A program made the translations under genes and the position numbers. DNA of 64,000 bases from Cylindrobasidium torrendii FP15055 ss-10 (Eukaryota; Basidiomycota; Agaricomycetes; Agaricales; Physalacriaceae), in NCBI GenBank assembly GCA_000934385.1, contig KN880436.1:186001-250000 (forward strand), written 5' to 3'. Below, one piece after another: positions 1 to 12,282 of the stretch (position 1 is the first letter of the stretch; each line of letters starts with the position of its first letter). Below the pieces are notes generated by a model. That model saw only the letters and a list, made by a program, of their open reading frames with translations. It made no database searches and was not told where the DNA came from.

Positions 1-909
1 GAGGACGCCGCAGTCTTCTCATTGAGGAGGGTCTTGCCGATCTCATGTAGCTTGTACGCAATGATAGTTCGCTGCAAGAATTAGCAAGCATCATAAGCAA
101 TTGAAGTTGCAACTCACCTCACGCACGGGCAGCAAGACAAGTCGCGCATCATCAGTAGTAACCCTGTCCGCCATGTATTCGGCAACACTGAAGTTGCCCT
201 CTGCTGCTGCCGCCTCCATTCTACATGTGAGATATACAACGATCGCACTTGCTTTCGCCTTGTCATGGGTCTTGTCGGTCTTATCACGGTTACGAACGAG
301 GTCCTCGTACTTTGCAGCGCAGGTGAGAATTATAGCGGCCTGGTCATTGCGGCCCGACTCCGCGAGGGTCGCACCGGTCTTGCTCGCGAGATTAAGTATA
401 TTTATCAGGCTCTCCATGCCAGGGTCTGCTTCGAGACCAGCCTCCATCATACGAAACGCGGCAAGGCGCACTAGGCACGTGAGCGTGATAGATAATGTGG
501 GGGCGGGAAATAAGGCGTACGCGCAGCGGTAAGCTCGTGAGATTGATCCTTGGAGGCAGATTGCACCGATGGCAGTCCAGATAGATTCCATAGATTAGCA
601 CCTAATCTAAGTGAGAAGGGTGCGCACAAGAAATTGGGAATGCGTGCCGTCTTCGTCAAGCCATTCGCGAGTGTCCTCCGACAGTGCCGCCGCAGACAAC
701 ACTAGTTGCTCCACCAGCGTCCCAATCCGCCATAGTGGCTTGCATGCGCTGATCTTCTCGGTGGTCTCGAGTGCAGTCTTGGCTAATGCGAGAGTGTCTG
801 CATGCCATCAGCTGTTGAACCGTATATATGCGTCGCGAAACGCACCTTTGATATCTGCGATGACTTCCGCAGCATTCTCAGCCCCCGCCTTGCGTTTCTT
901 GCTCGACAT
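1..909 (-). CDS. SPO22: Spo22/Zip4-like meiosis protein, 3' end outside window
   Basis: TPR-like meiotic protein of the Spo22/Zip4/TEX11 family, which works at crossover sites on the synaptonemal complex. The family match is from memory and rests on the LGANLWNL segment, the RLAAFRMMEAG helix and the stretch around KTGATLAESGRND and AAKYEDL. ATG at 909 opens a lysine-rich start (MSSKKRKAG). Introns I can place are 845-783, 520-471 and 117-72, and coding continues off the window at base 1. Between about 600 and 640 the frame of the second exon runs into TAG while the LGANLWNL frame begins, and no good GT-AG pair joins them. There may be a weak-donor intron (for example starting GTCGGA) or an indel. 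It is head-to-head with the small membrane gene at 982. Gene call sure, family fairly sure, exon 2/3 junction unresolved. Confidence 0.75.
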
Positions 910-981
910 CGTGATGGCGGTCGGAAACTGGAATTAAAGCATTCGACCGGGCCGAGCTTCCGGTGTCTGTCTGTGTCTTCC
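910..981. promoter_or_regulatory. 72-bp shared upstream region of two divergent genes
   Basis: Only 72 bases separate the start codons of the Spo22-like gene (-) and the small membrane protein gene (+), so both must be transcribed from overlapping promoters or from start sites inside each other's 5' parts. No TATA box is visible. Confidence 0.45.
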
Positions 982-1401
982 ATGTCTGCACTACCGAAAG
1001 TGCCCGCCGAGGCCGTTGAGCGCGCGGAAACTGTACGCCAATCGTCTGGAATATGTCGGCGCTTGTGACACGTCCGCCAGGAATCACGGAAGGAAGCTGT
1101 ATTCGCTGGTCTCGCGTCCGGCCTCACGTCGGGCGTCATTGGGAACAGGTTCTTTAAATTCGACAGGAACAAGACGATTATGAGCATTGTTTGTGCGTAG
1201 CACAGTTTTGCATCAGATATCGACTGATGAATGGCAGTCGCTTCTGGTCTTGGAGGCTGGTACTTCTACCAGGCCTTTCGTGCTACCAACCATCGCGCGC
1301 TAGAGGTCGAGTGGAAAAGTATGCAGCAGGACTTGCGGGCCGGTGTTGACTATTCCATACCTTCAATACCCAAAGAGGATGCGCCTGCCGAGGAGCATTA
1401 G
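982..1401 (+). CDS. small two-helix membrane protein, 108 aa, function unknown
   Basis: Three exons, 982-1032, 1081-1192 and 1238-1401, join in phase to a 108-residue protein. The exons are too short to stand out as single reading frames. Introns have donors GTACGC and GTGCGT, acceptors CGCCAG and GGCAG, and CTGATGA branch-like bases in the second. The product starts MSALPKVPAEAVERAE, then has two glycine/alanine-rich hydrophobic helices (about residues 23-38 and 50-66) split by a short basic loop (NRFFKFDRNK). A polar tail ends in PKEDAPAEEH. This looks like a small organellar or ER membrane protein with a hairpin topology. I do not recognise the family. Supporting it are in-frame splicing across two introns, consistent codon use and hydrophobic segments interrupted precisely at an intron. 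It shares its promoter with the Spo22-like gene. Confidence 0.72.
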
Positions 1402-1640
1402 TTTGTCCCAAGATAAAATTGCCATACCGAAGCCATGAAGCAATGTTGGATTGGCACAGGCTACATAACTTGTTGTCCACAGGTCGTTGAGGCTCTTGTG
1501 AGGGGATTCCGTCAATGATCAGTGCTACGACTTCAAAGCTTCACAGCGAAAACCTGTGCATCAGTAGTAGTGATATTATTCTGCAATTACTGCAATCACC
1601 GTCGGGTTTATTGATATGTGGAGAAAGCATGATCGAGTAA

Positions 1641-4341
1641 ATGGACGCGACCCTCATTCCTACTACGATGTCCGTGTCAGAGGATTTTTCGCGCACAGAA
1701 TCTGAAGCTTCATTCGTGCTTGTTGATGGTGAAAAGCGCCGCGTTTCTTCCGCGTCATCCTCATCGTTCGCCGGCGAACATGAGCATCCATCCGCAGCTC
1801 CGGGATATCGACCTGGCGCGGTCCCGTCTTACGCGCACGACTGGACAGGTGCTGGCCTACAGAAGCATGGGCGGCACTTCGTGGACAAATACGGACGCGT
1901 ATGCAGCCTGCGTGGTGTGAATGTGTCGGGAGCTTGCAAAACGTGCGTGGCGCGCATACCTTGGGACTATCTGTTAACGCTTCTTAGGCCAGTGAACCAT
2001 GACCATGAGATATTCCCAGCTGATGCAGAGACGGTGACATTTGTTGGGAGGCCATTTCCTCTCGACGAGGCGCCAGAGCACTTTGCACGACTCAGGAGAT
2101 GGGGATTCAATTTCAGTGCGTAATACTCAGCCCTTGACCCACCTTTCTAATACCTCATACCTAGTCCGATTCCTTGTGACCTGGGAAGCAGTTGAGCATG
2201 GTGGCCTGTGAGTTTACACCTCGGCCTACCTTTACTATTTCTTATGCAATCCAGTGGCCAGTACGACACTGAATATCTGGAGTATCTCCGCGAAATACTT
2301 TCCATGCTACCCCAGTATGGCATGATCGCATTCGTTGCGCTGCACCAGGATGTATGGTCGAGATACAGCGGTGGATCCGGTGCACCTGCCTGGACGCTCG
2401 AAGCTGTTGGATTTGATCTGCACAAGCTCGAAGAGACCCATGCAGCGTGGCTCAAGGGCGTCAAGGGTGGCGGACACACTGAGGAAGAGCGAGGCCTGTG
2501 GCCATGTGGGTATCAGAAATTAACTGCATCTACCATGGCGTGCGTACTACGTTTACCAGCGAGAATCTCCTAAACGCCTGCAACAGAACATGCTTCTGGG
2601 CAGGAGACATATTTGCGCCCAAGCTCAGGCTGAAGAACAAACATGGTGCGGAGGTGGGGATCCAAGAGTACCTGCAAGGCGCGTTTCTAGATATGTTTGC
2701 CGAACTGGCGCGCGCGACTGGAGATTTGGAAGGTGTCATCGGATTCGAGGTATGCTGGAACCCTCTCTTTGAAGTATAGTTGCTCATCTGTAGATGATGA
2801 ACGAGCCTCATAGAGGCTATATAGAACTACAGTCCCTTCACGCGTTCGACTACAACACTGACCTACATTTGGGCTCCATACGTTCGTGAATGTTCTGCAA
2901 AACAGTGTAGCATACTGAACTTCCACTAGCGACTGCATTCGAATCTTTCCAGTTGGGTGCCGGCTATCCAACGGAAGTTGCTACATGGACACGCTCCTTC
3001 CCTTTCCCCACACGAAAAACCGGACGTGCGATGCTCAACCCCCATGGCAGTAGGGTCTGGCGTCCGGATGGCCCTACATTGGGCCTATGCATATGGGAGA
3101 TGCACGGAGTATGGGGGTACGACGTTAAGAAGAAAGAAGCAGTTGTGCTTCGGGAAAGCTACTTTGTCAACCACTCTACTGGTGGGCAGCGTGTCGACTG
3201 GTACACTGATTGTTTCTACCCATTGATCAAGAAGTGGGAAAAGACAGTACGATCTGTCGTCGCACCTGAAAAATTCTTGTTTTTGGAACCCATTCCCAAC
3301 GAAGTACGTTTCTTGCCTCTTTGACCATACACCTGGCTGACTAGTGTCTAGTTCTGCCCTCCATCTTTCACACCTGATCGCCAAGTGTCGAACATGGTCT
3401 ACGCGCCGCACTGGTACGATCTCAAGGGTCTGTTCGACAAGGCGTTCAGCGACTTCACTGTCAACGTCCAAGGCCTCTCGAGGGGAATGTTCCCTCTCAA
3501 GGGCCTGTACTGGGGCCAGAGAGGTGCACGCGAGAACTTTGCGCTTCAGATCCGCAACATCGTCGAATATGGATACAAATCCCTGGGCGAAATCCCTGTC
3601 ATCTTGGGTGAATGTGGTATTCCCATGGACATGAACAAGGGAGAAGCATTCACAACCGACGATTGGACGTGGCAGTCGCGGATGATGGACGCTATGATGA
3701 CCGGCCTCGAACGCGCCCTCATAGGGTTCACGTTGTGGAATTATAACCCACTGAACGCCGACGATACGGGTGATGAATGGAACGGAGAGAATTTTTCATG
3801 GTTCAGCAAGCGTCGAGCTCTTCCAGCAATGATGCTAGACTTTGAGCAAGATGCAGTTGGGCTGGACCAGGGAGGGAGGATACTGGAGGCGGTGGTCAGG
3901 CCGTATGCGGCAAAAACGGCGGGCGTGCCGCTGGCCTTCGAATACGAGATGAACACTGGTGCTTTCAAGTTCGAGTGGGCGAATCCTGGAGGGAACGACA
4001 TCGGGAGTGCTGATGTGGCTAAACCACCGCTGGGAGGGCATCCAGAGTTGACAGCGTGGCAGACAGAGATTTTCGTACCATCGATGGTGACCAAGGGCCG
4101 TCGTGTGATTGTGCGCGGGCTGCAGGAAAAGGATTTGTGGGCCCATGATGAGAAAAGACAGACACTCTTCATTGTGGTGGCGGATAGGACTCCGGGAACG
4201 CGGCACACTGTACGCTTTGATGTTGTCCCACGACTAGAGGGTGTATTTGAGGTGAATGACCTCTGGAGCGATTGGAAGCATTCGATTATTTCCTTCATTG
4301 GAATGCTGGTTTGTATAATAGCTTACAGGCTGGCTGCATAG
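1641..4341 (+). CDS. GH5_12 steryl-beta-glucosidase / glucosylceramidase-like
   Basis: Glycoside hydrolase family 5, subfamily 12, like fungal EGCrP and Sgl1 enzymes that hydrolyse glucosylceramide or ergosteryl glucoside. Seven exons (introns 2116-2164, 2208-2254, 2540-2586, 2750-2793, 2882-2929, 3304-3351) give about 805 aa. The N-terminus is Ser-rich. The barrel starts at GRHFVDKYGR and carries WEAVEHGG, ALHQDVWSRYSGG, the acid/base Glu in MMNEPHRGY (about residue 326), VYAPHWYD, and the nucleophile Glu in LGECGIPMD (about 563). A beta-rich C-terminal domain ends in one hydrophobic segment (about 784-803), which suggests a tail anchor. Both catalytic residues are present, so I expect an active enzyme in membrane lipid turnover. 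There is no signal peptide. Family assignment is firm; the exact substrate is inference. Confidence 0.93.
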
Positions 4342-4738
4342 ATATAGTAGATGTAGACGTGGAATATATGGAATTTCGTGGACACCCCCCGCGTATTGAT
4401 ACGACTTGACCTGGTCAAAGGGGGTCGCAATGCAACGATGCAGAGTTGAATCACTATCCCATTTTGTGTGAGGAATTGGATGAATTCCAAAGCTGCTACT
4501 GTCGTGGCACTGGAGTAAATCACAACGGTTCTGCTTACGTTATCAAAGCGATTTCGTCAGAGGCATATGAGGCTCTTCTCCCAAACCGTCACTGGACACC
4601 CTTTCCACTTCACGCGACGCGTTTTTGGCCGTCAAGGTTGGCTCTAAACGAGTTTGGCTGGATTTCCAAAACTATTTTGAGGCTGACCTCGCTTCAGCAC
4701 GCGCCATTCAGCACAAACTCGTTTAATGCAAAGCAGTG
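4342..4738. other. intergenic, no gene seen
   Basis: 3' flank of the glucosidase and 5' flank of the deubiquitinase. A 97-codon open frame at 4446-4739 has no recognisable protein character and runs into the next start, so I treat it as leader DNA. No TATA box or repeat stands out. Confidence 0.4.
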
Positions 4739-7700
4739 ATGACTATGGATCGTAAGGATTCGCGCAAATCGCAAAGGACAGCTGGCCACCCATATTCACC
4801 TCCCCCATCACCACCCGTGCAGCGGCCCAACACGCCAGTTCCAACCTCGTCAGGCATAAACACGGGGATTCCTCCATCACAATTCTACGGGAAGCGGCCA
4901 CCCAAGACCACCGCCGACAGCCCACCCAAGGCGGACCATTCACGATCCAACTCGATTTTGAAGGCGTCCCCGCCGCCATTACCTAGTCGCCCATCGGGTA
5001 CCGGCAGCAGCCACACCACTTTTGGGACCATCGACACGAAGGAGCAGCCTCCAGTGTACAGCGACGAAACTTTCCGCGGGCCCGAGCTCGTTTCAGAGAC
5101 CAATATCGAAGACGAGATACCTCCACTTTGCCCGGCCGAGCCGACTGAATGGAGCTGGCCCTCCAACAATGCAAGCATCGGTGATTGGGGCAATGTTGCA
5201 GAATCGAGCTGGTCAACCAATACCCAAGGAAACTGGGCATCCAGCACTTGGATGCCGGAGACACTCAAGGCGAATGTGCCGATAGAAAGGAGTGCCAATG
5301 AAGAAGCTGAATGGTGGAAGGACCACGGGCGGCCAGGTCCAGGCTATCTACCCTCAATGGTTGAGGCGGAACTTCACGACGCAGACCACACCTTATTCTC
5401 CGTCATTGCCCAACAGCCAAAAGTACCATCGTCTACTCCAGCGGGTTCATCCACTGCCCAGCCCTCCACTGCAGCATCGACGCCCGCAGCTGCTTCATCA
5501 TCGTCACCTCCTTCTTCTCAGGAAACCCACCCAAGCCCTCCACACGTACCGCCCTCTGATGAAGAGATTCGCAAAGCCGTACCCCATCCCAATGTTTACT
5601 ACTGTCCCAAGGACAACAATTGGACGCTCATACAATGTCTATCGTCGGCTGTTCTACCTAAACTCACTGCAGCGGCCGAGAAGCAGTATAGGCTACCTGC
5701 TCAGCATCACCGCGCGCGCCTCGACTGTCTAAAATCAGGGAAGGACAACAAAACACATCATTTCCACAAATACCCCCAGGCCGTGGATTCGGCGCGTATA
5801 CAACCCCCATACCGCGACATCCACCAAGCCGCAGCAGTTAGAGAGAAACACCGTCGGACGGCCATCATTGACGCTGACATCGATGTGGAAAAGATGCAAA
5901 TTGAAGAGGTCAATAACGCAGCGGAGGAGGCAGGCTTTTTACTTGACCTTTACGTCTGCTGCACATGCGCATGTTACTGCATCGTCTCGCCACCTATAGA
6001 TGGCATTGTCAAAGGATCTGTCTGGGCAGGCTTCGTTGCCGATCGCAGAGAGAATCCACAAGTTGGGCGGTCCAAAGAGGTTTCATTATACAAGAGTGTT
6101 GCGGCTTTAGCAGGGTTCGTTTTCAGGTCCTTCCGTTAACTGTCTTGTTCAATAAACCTGCAGCATTCTACTCGCCTTGTTGTGGAACGGCCAGCGAAGA
6201 AACCTCAAAAAATCCGGCAAATTCTTGACACTTTTTGGCACTTCTTCTCATGTGTGAGCAGGCCGTTCAACTCGCTTTTTACTTTCTCATCTTTATAGTA
6301 CTTCCTTATTTGAGTCTTGGGGGTACATCACTGAAATAAAGGAGGGCGAACAGCAATTGGCTCCCCCTGCGGTCGACCTCTCTCCCAATGGACGAATAGG
6401 ACGGGCGAAAGCCTTGCGCGCATGGATCGAAATCAATGCATGGCTTCAAGACTACAAGCGTATCAATGGTTTGCACTCACCCAACCGAAGGAGGCGTTCA
6501 CTCACACACGTTAGCTTCTTTACTGGAGGATACTTCGACAGAGACCCTGCCAGTATCACTCACTGCTGCCCGAAGCATGTATCAGGAAGCGTTGGGCTCT
6601 GATCCTGAACACAGTATGTTGTCTAGCCTATTGATAAGGCGTTCTCTAATCCCTTAGTGCCCCGCGACAATGCTCCTGGAACACTTGACGCATACGAACT
6701 ATGCTCGCCCGCCGTTTGGGTAAGCCTTGGGCTCACACCAACTACGGCTACGCCAGGTTCGTTGACTGCATTCCACTGAGGTTTTATTCATTCTGGCTGT
6801 AGAGTTTCTCGAATTCGCGTATTATGCGCAATGCAGGTGTGATCCCAAGAATACTGTGCAATACTTCAGCGACGTGTCCGATGTCGTTATGGCTCTCAGC
6901 AGCGCCGGCCTTTGTACGAGCACCCTAGAAGAGTTCATCATCACAGAACAATCGCGGGGCCGATTCACGTTAACCGAAATTGTGAGCGCCGCGAAGGACT
7001 TGGGTTTCCCTGACCTTTACGGTGAATACGACACGTCTCACGACGACGCCTTTATCGAAAATGCTTGGAAGCACGCGGTTCAGGAGGCATGGAAGAACAA
7101 CGACAGCGCCGCCGAAAGGAAAGCGCGGACTGCTCTGAGAATGATTGCGCTGCATCGAGGGACGCCATACCTCCTTGATGTGTTGGATAAAGCCAATAGC
7201 ATGATGACACCGGAGCAGGCCTACCAGGCTCTAGAGGTTGCGTCAGAGGTAGACGACGCGACCCTTATCATGGTATACCAGATGCGTGTAAGTCTCTGTT
7301 ACAGCTCGTACTTGTTTTGCATCTCACTCGATATTCTAGCTGGACGAACAACCCATGCAACTAACGAAATGGGCCTCTGCTTTGACGGCGATAGCGGAAG
7401 TGCGAAACAGCGAGCGTTTGAAGACTCTTGCAAACAAAGGTTATGACCGTCAGTGCAGTATAATCCCCAGCGTCAAAGAAAATAACATGTTTAACAGCGG
7501 GAGAGATCTCCGCTGCGACACGACCGGAATGGCCGCGAGGGCTGAATCAGCTGGGCAACACTTGCTACCTCAATTCGCTGTTGCAATACTTTTACACAAT
7601 CAAGGATCTCCGCGACGCTGTTCTCGGAGGGGTCAAAGCAATCGACGACAATGATTCCGAGAAATTGAGTGACGATGACCTCAAGCGTCATCGTGTTGGC

Positions 7701-9496
7701 GGTCGACTAGTAACTCGTCGGGAAATTCTGCGATCTAAGAAGTGTACGTTTACTACTCCAACTGAACTGGGCTATGTTAACTGGTCTATCCAGTCCTTGG
7801 GCAGCTCGGAGGCCTATTTTACAACCTGGAATATGAGACGTCTACAGCCGTGACCCCAACGCTCGACCTTGCCAAGCTAGCGTTGATCACATCCAAGGAC
7901 GAGGAGGAAGACGAAGTTGATCAAGGGGGGTCGGATGCCTCCAATGACACTGAGGCCACTCTCGTCGACGATGGACCGATCCGTCTTCCACATGTCTCTA
8001 CAGAGGTCGCTGCACCTCCGAAGTCGCCTTCCCCGCCGCGGTCTCCAGGATCAGTGCTAGGCAAACGGGCGCGGGACTTGGCTAGGGAGAGTAGTGCAAT
8101 GGATGTCGACACACCTCCAGCGACAGCATCTGGGTCCGGGACGAAGCAGGATGAGGATGTGGAAATGGCCGATGGCAGCCAGCCACAGGCAACTATGAAG
8201 CCACCTCCGCTACCTGCGAGGAAGAAAAGTCTGGGTCTCTCGGATTCCGGGATGATGTTTGGTAAGTCATCTGCAGGATACGCGATCAGCTAGATAACAT
8301 GGTCTTAAAGGAAAGCAACATGATGTTGCCGAATGCATGGACAATTGCATGTTCCAGATCGAGACCGCGTTACTTAAGTTCGGAGGTAAAGAGAACGAAA
8401 CGTTGAGCGAGAGCGACAAGACAAGTGTCGTCAAGCGGTGGGTCGTCACTCATTCAAACGAATAGCACCTCATTGGACTCTAGGTTGTTCTATGGCAAGA
8501 TGAGGCAAAACGTCCTTGCGAAAGACGAGAATCTCGAGAAGGAAGACTTGTTCTCACATCTTCCGGTCAATGTCTCACAGGAAGGCTATGATCTGTACGA
8601 CGGGTTAAGTCAATACTTTTACGATGTCGTGGACTACAAAGACCAGAAGGTGCCCATGCAACTATCCATCGTTTCCCTTCCTCCGTTGTTACATGTCCAG
8701 CTCCAGGTATGCAATGGCCAACCAGACTGTATTCCTGCTCATAATTGTTAGCGCGTTCAATTTGACCGAGAACGTCTGCAATCTTGGAAGAGTCAAGCTT
8801 ACGTTAAATTTTCCGACACGCTCTATATGGACCGATTTATGGAGGATGCCCCCGCCGAGAAGAAATCCCAGACCCGAATTCTCGAGGATGAATTGTATAG
8901 CTGTCGAGAGCGCCTCAGTACCATTCAAAACGGCAAGGTAAGGCAATTTTCTTTCACTGCAGAACATATATTGAAGGGCAAATTAGAATGGCTCCTTCGA
9001 CAATGCCATCGCCAATACCAGTGCATTCTTCCGCGACTCTGAGTCATCCAAAGTATTCGTGGGGATTGACGAGGAGTTCTTGACCGTCTCGAATGCGGAG
9101 GCAGCCTCGATTAAGGCACAGGTGGTGGAACTACAGCAGAGGATCAGTTCACTGAAGCAACAGCTCGAACAAGTGTGGCAAGACGAGCAGAAGGTGGTCT
9201 ATGAGCTCACCTCAGTTTTCATTCACCGAGGTGCAACGCCGACCTTTGGACATTATTTCTTCTACTCTCGACACCTCCCGGACAAGCCTGACGAGTGGTT
9301 CAAGTACAACGATGCGGAGGTGTCGCCAATATCGAAGGAGGATGTCTTTGCGGATACGACAGGGCAGACGGCTAATCCGTACTTGGTAAGGTTTTGATGT
9401 GTCGTTCTGAAAGAAAATACTTACCTCCCCGGTTAGCTTGTGTATGTACGCAAAGGTAGCAACGTCGTGGATGCAGTAAAGAGGACTGTAGGCTAA
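4739..9496 (+). CDS. UBP2: Ubp2/USP25-28-type ubiquitin-specific protease
   Basis: Large cysteine deubiquitinase of the fungal Ubp2 type; in yeast Ubp2 trims Lys63 chains with Rsp5/Rup1. A proline/serine-rich disordered N-terminus of about 300 residues precedes a conserved Ubp2 region (YYCPKDNNW, then LDLYVCCTCACYC and VWAGFVADRRENP). Next comes a helical ubiquitin-binding-like part (7000-7440), then the catalytic domain. The Cys box NQLGNTCYLNSLLQYFY has its Cys codon at 7563, and the His box GHYFFYSRHLPDKPDEW is at about 9248. A long charged insert with PPPLPARK and MDVDTPP lies between them, and a coiled coil (about 9060-9190) sits inside the domain. About a dozen short introns; the last exon encodes LVYVRKGSN and stops at 9496. 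The codon at 4736 is GTG, so I start at ATG 4739. Estimated 1,300-1,400 aa. Internal junctions were only partly checked. Confidence 0.9.
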
Positions 9497-9857
9497 GCTT
9501 GGGTCTGCCACTGAACTATTGAGTTAATTTTGTATGTACTACATGGTTTCGTTGTGTGTAAAATCGTCTTGTATTTACTGGAGTCTGGCATTGAATGCAC
9601 GATGAAGTAAGGATTGCTCATTGGGCAATCCCAAAACAGACGGGTCGGAGTCCGGTCCGCACTTTCTTGCCGACTTTCAATGCCCGTTGTCATTGCCCAA
9701 CCATCACGGTTTCTTCAAGATACACTTGACCATCGCTTTCCGGAGCACTGGTATTGTTTCTCAAGAGATGTCATTGGAGGGTCCGACTGACCACAATCCG
9801 GCCCGCCCATTTACCGTGTTCTCTATATAACGTCGCCTGCTCCTCTGCCATGGTACT
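9497..9857. other. intergenic, upstream region of glycosidase
   Basis: 3' flank of the deubiquitinase and promoter of the secreted glycosidase. Apart from the TATA-like run near its right end nothing is recognisable. Confidence 0.4.
9824..9830 (+). promoter_or_regulatory. TATA-like box before glycosidase
   Basis: TATATAA lies 27 bases before the ATG at 9858, in a GC-richer flank. If used, the 5' leader would be very short; the site may also be fortuitous. Confidence 0.35.
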
Positions 9858-12157
9858 ATGGCTCTCTTGACTCCGTTTGTCACTGCGCTCTTCATTCTGC
9901 TTTCTGTCCCTCTCGTATTATCTGCTATTGACCGTCATGCTATAGTCTCCCGCTATAATCCAATCCGCAATGCATCGAGTACAACAACACCCCTACAAGT
10001 TGGAAACGGAAATTTTGCATTTGGCGCAGATATCACCGGCCTTCAGAGCATTCAACCTTACGGTATCCTCTCTTCGTGGGGCTGGAAAAACGATAGCCTT
10101 CCGGAAGGGAAAACTCAGGCCGATATCGACGCTTACCGTGGTACCAGTTGGCCGAACCATGGACGAGAGGTGCAGTATGACTTTGGTGGCAACGACTCTG
10201 CTATCGAGAAATGGCTTACCGCTAACCCAAACCGTGTTAACTTGGGTCGATTGGGTTTGCTCTTCGACGGTGACGAAGTCGGGGAGGATGCCTTGGAGGA
10301 CACGACCCAAGAGTTGGATTTATGGACGGGCACTCTTACAAGCCAATTCAACTACGACGGGATCCCGGTGACTGTCAAGACAGTGTGTGCGGCAGATGCG
10401 GATGTCGTTGGCATTTCAATTGATTCTGAGCTCCTTGCATCTGGCCGTTTATCCTTGTTCATCGATTTTCCTTGGAACGACGGTCTCTCGAAGTTTTCGG
10501 CGCCGTTTGTTGGAAAGTTCAACATGACCACAAGCCACACCACAACTCTCGATGAAGATACTCTTACCATGACACACAACATGGTGGACGCTACGTCTTT
10601 CACTTCGTTGGTGGGGTCTGTCGAGTTGAACGTGACGCGTAGATCGCCCAACGCACACCTTTATAGCATCAAACCTTTATCCTCAAGTACTTCCATATCT
10701 GTTGGCGCATCTTTCTCTGCGTCTGAGGATGGTCTCGCGAGGATCGCATACGAGCAAGCCAAAAGCTCGTCACAAGCGGGCTGGTTTACATTCTGGTCTA
10801 CAAACGGGTTTGTTGATCTTGTATCTGGGTCAACCGATGAACGGGCGGACGAGTTACAGCGACGAGTAATACTGTCGAGGTACTTGATGAGGGTGAACGA
10901 AGCAGGTGATGCGCCGCCTCAAGAGGTCAGTCCACTAGACTACCACCGTGTTCGTTCACTGACAGTCAATCAATGACCAGTCGGGTCTCGTCAACAATGG
11001 CTGGGTGACACTCGTCCCATTGCGACTCGGACAACCCCACTCACCTCAACATGTAGTACGGCAAATTCCACATGGAGATGTACTTCTGGCACGCCGCACA
11101 TTGGGCATTGTGGAACAATTGGGAGATTCTCTCTCTGTCGACACGCATATACGATACCTTCCTTCCCTCATCTCTCGCGAGAGCGCAAGACCAACAAGGC
11201 TGGGCAAGCGGCGCGCGCTGGCCCAAAATGACCGACCCGTCTGGCCGTTCGGCACCAGGCGAGATTAACAATCTCCTTCTCTGGCAACAACCTCACCCTT
11301 TGGTGTTTGCCCAATATCAGTACCGCAGTGCTGATGAAGGTGGAAAGCGTCAAGTCCTCGAGGAATGGGCGGATGTCGTCCGCGAGACGGCAAACTGGAT
11401 GGCAGCGTTTGCATGGTACAATACGTCGACGGAGGTGTATGACCTTGGACCGCCAGCCTATGTAGTCAGCGAGGACACAAACCCCAACGCGACCATCAAC
11501 CCCGCATTCGAGCTGGCGTATTGGCGTTTAGGTTTAAGCATCGCGGAGGACTGGATGGCCGCTCTTGGAGAGGAAGTCCCCGCGAATTGGTCGATTGTGA
11601 GAGAGGGACTCGCGCAACTTCCATTAACAGATGATAATGCGACGTATAAAGTTTACGAGGGGTTGGAGGAGGGCTTTTGGACAGACCCGGAGTATACTAA
11701 CGACCACCCTGCACTAGTCGGTCTATACGGATGGTTGCCGCCCACTCAAGGGCTGGGCATCGACATTGCCAAAGCCACATTCGAGAAGGTGGTAGATTCT
11801 TGGAATTTAACGAATTGCTGGGGGTGGGTATATTCTCAACACGATACGTCCATGTCACTGAAGAGTTGATCATTCAGATGGGATTTCCCTATGCTTGCCA
11901 TGGCGGCTGCTCGCAATGGTGAAACTGACCGCGCGGTCGACTTTTTGTTAGACCCGCTATTCCAATTCGACGATGTCGGAATGCCCGTAGGCGGTGTTCG
12001 CGTACCAACACCATACTTCCCTGGGTCGGGAGGGCTACTGTATGCTGTGGCCATGATGGCTGCAGGATGGGATGGCGCCGATGGCTCAATCAATGCTCCA
12101 GGCTTTCCGCAGGATGGATGGGATGTACGATGGGAGGGCCTCAGTAGATCCATTTGA
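9858..12157 (+). CDS. secreted six-hairpin glycosidase-like protein
   Basis: About 715 aa from four exons. A clear signal peptide (hydrophobic residues about 5-22, ending near VLSAIDR) precedes the mature protein, so it is secreted or on the cell surface. The beta-sandwich-like N-terminal half contains PLQVGNGNFAFGAD, and several N-x-S/T sites are visible. The helical half contains GKFHMEMYFWHAAHWALW, WPKMTDPSG and NCWGWDFPMLAMAA. These resemble six-hairpin glycosidases related to GH65-type enzymes, as I remember the family; the substrate cannot be told. Introns are a 10.93-kb one (GTCAGT...CCAG), one after NNGW (GTGACA...GTAG) and one ending at 11878 whose donor GTGGGT restores GWDF. Acidic residues around MEM and NPAFE are candidate catalytic groups, an inference only. 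The reading frame is intact. Confidence 0.88.
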
Positions 12158-12282
12158 CCGAAAAGAGTGGTTCATTGATTAGCTAAATCATAAGTATCGA
12201 CACCCTATTGTCACTGTGGGCCGTACCAGCGACCCAGAAGTTCCCTACTGGACCCAATGCATCATGACACTCCCAAACCAAA

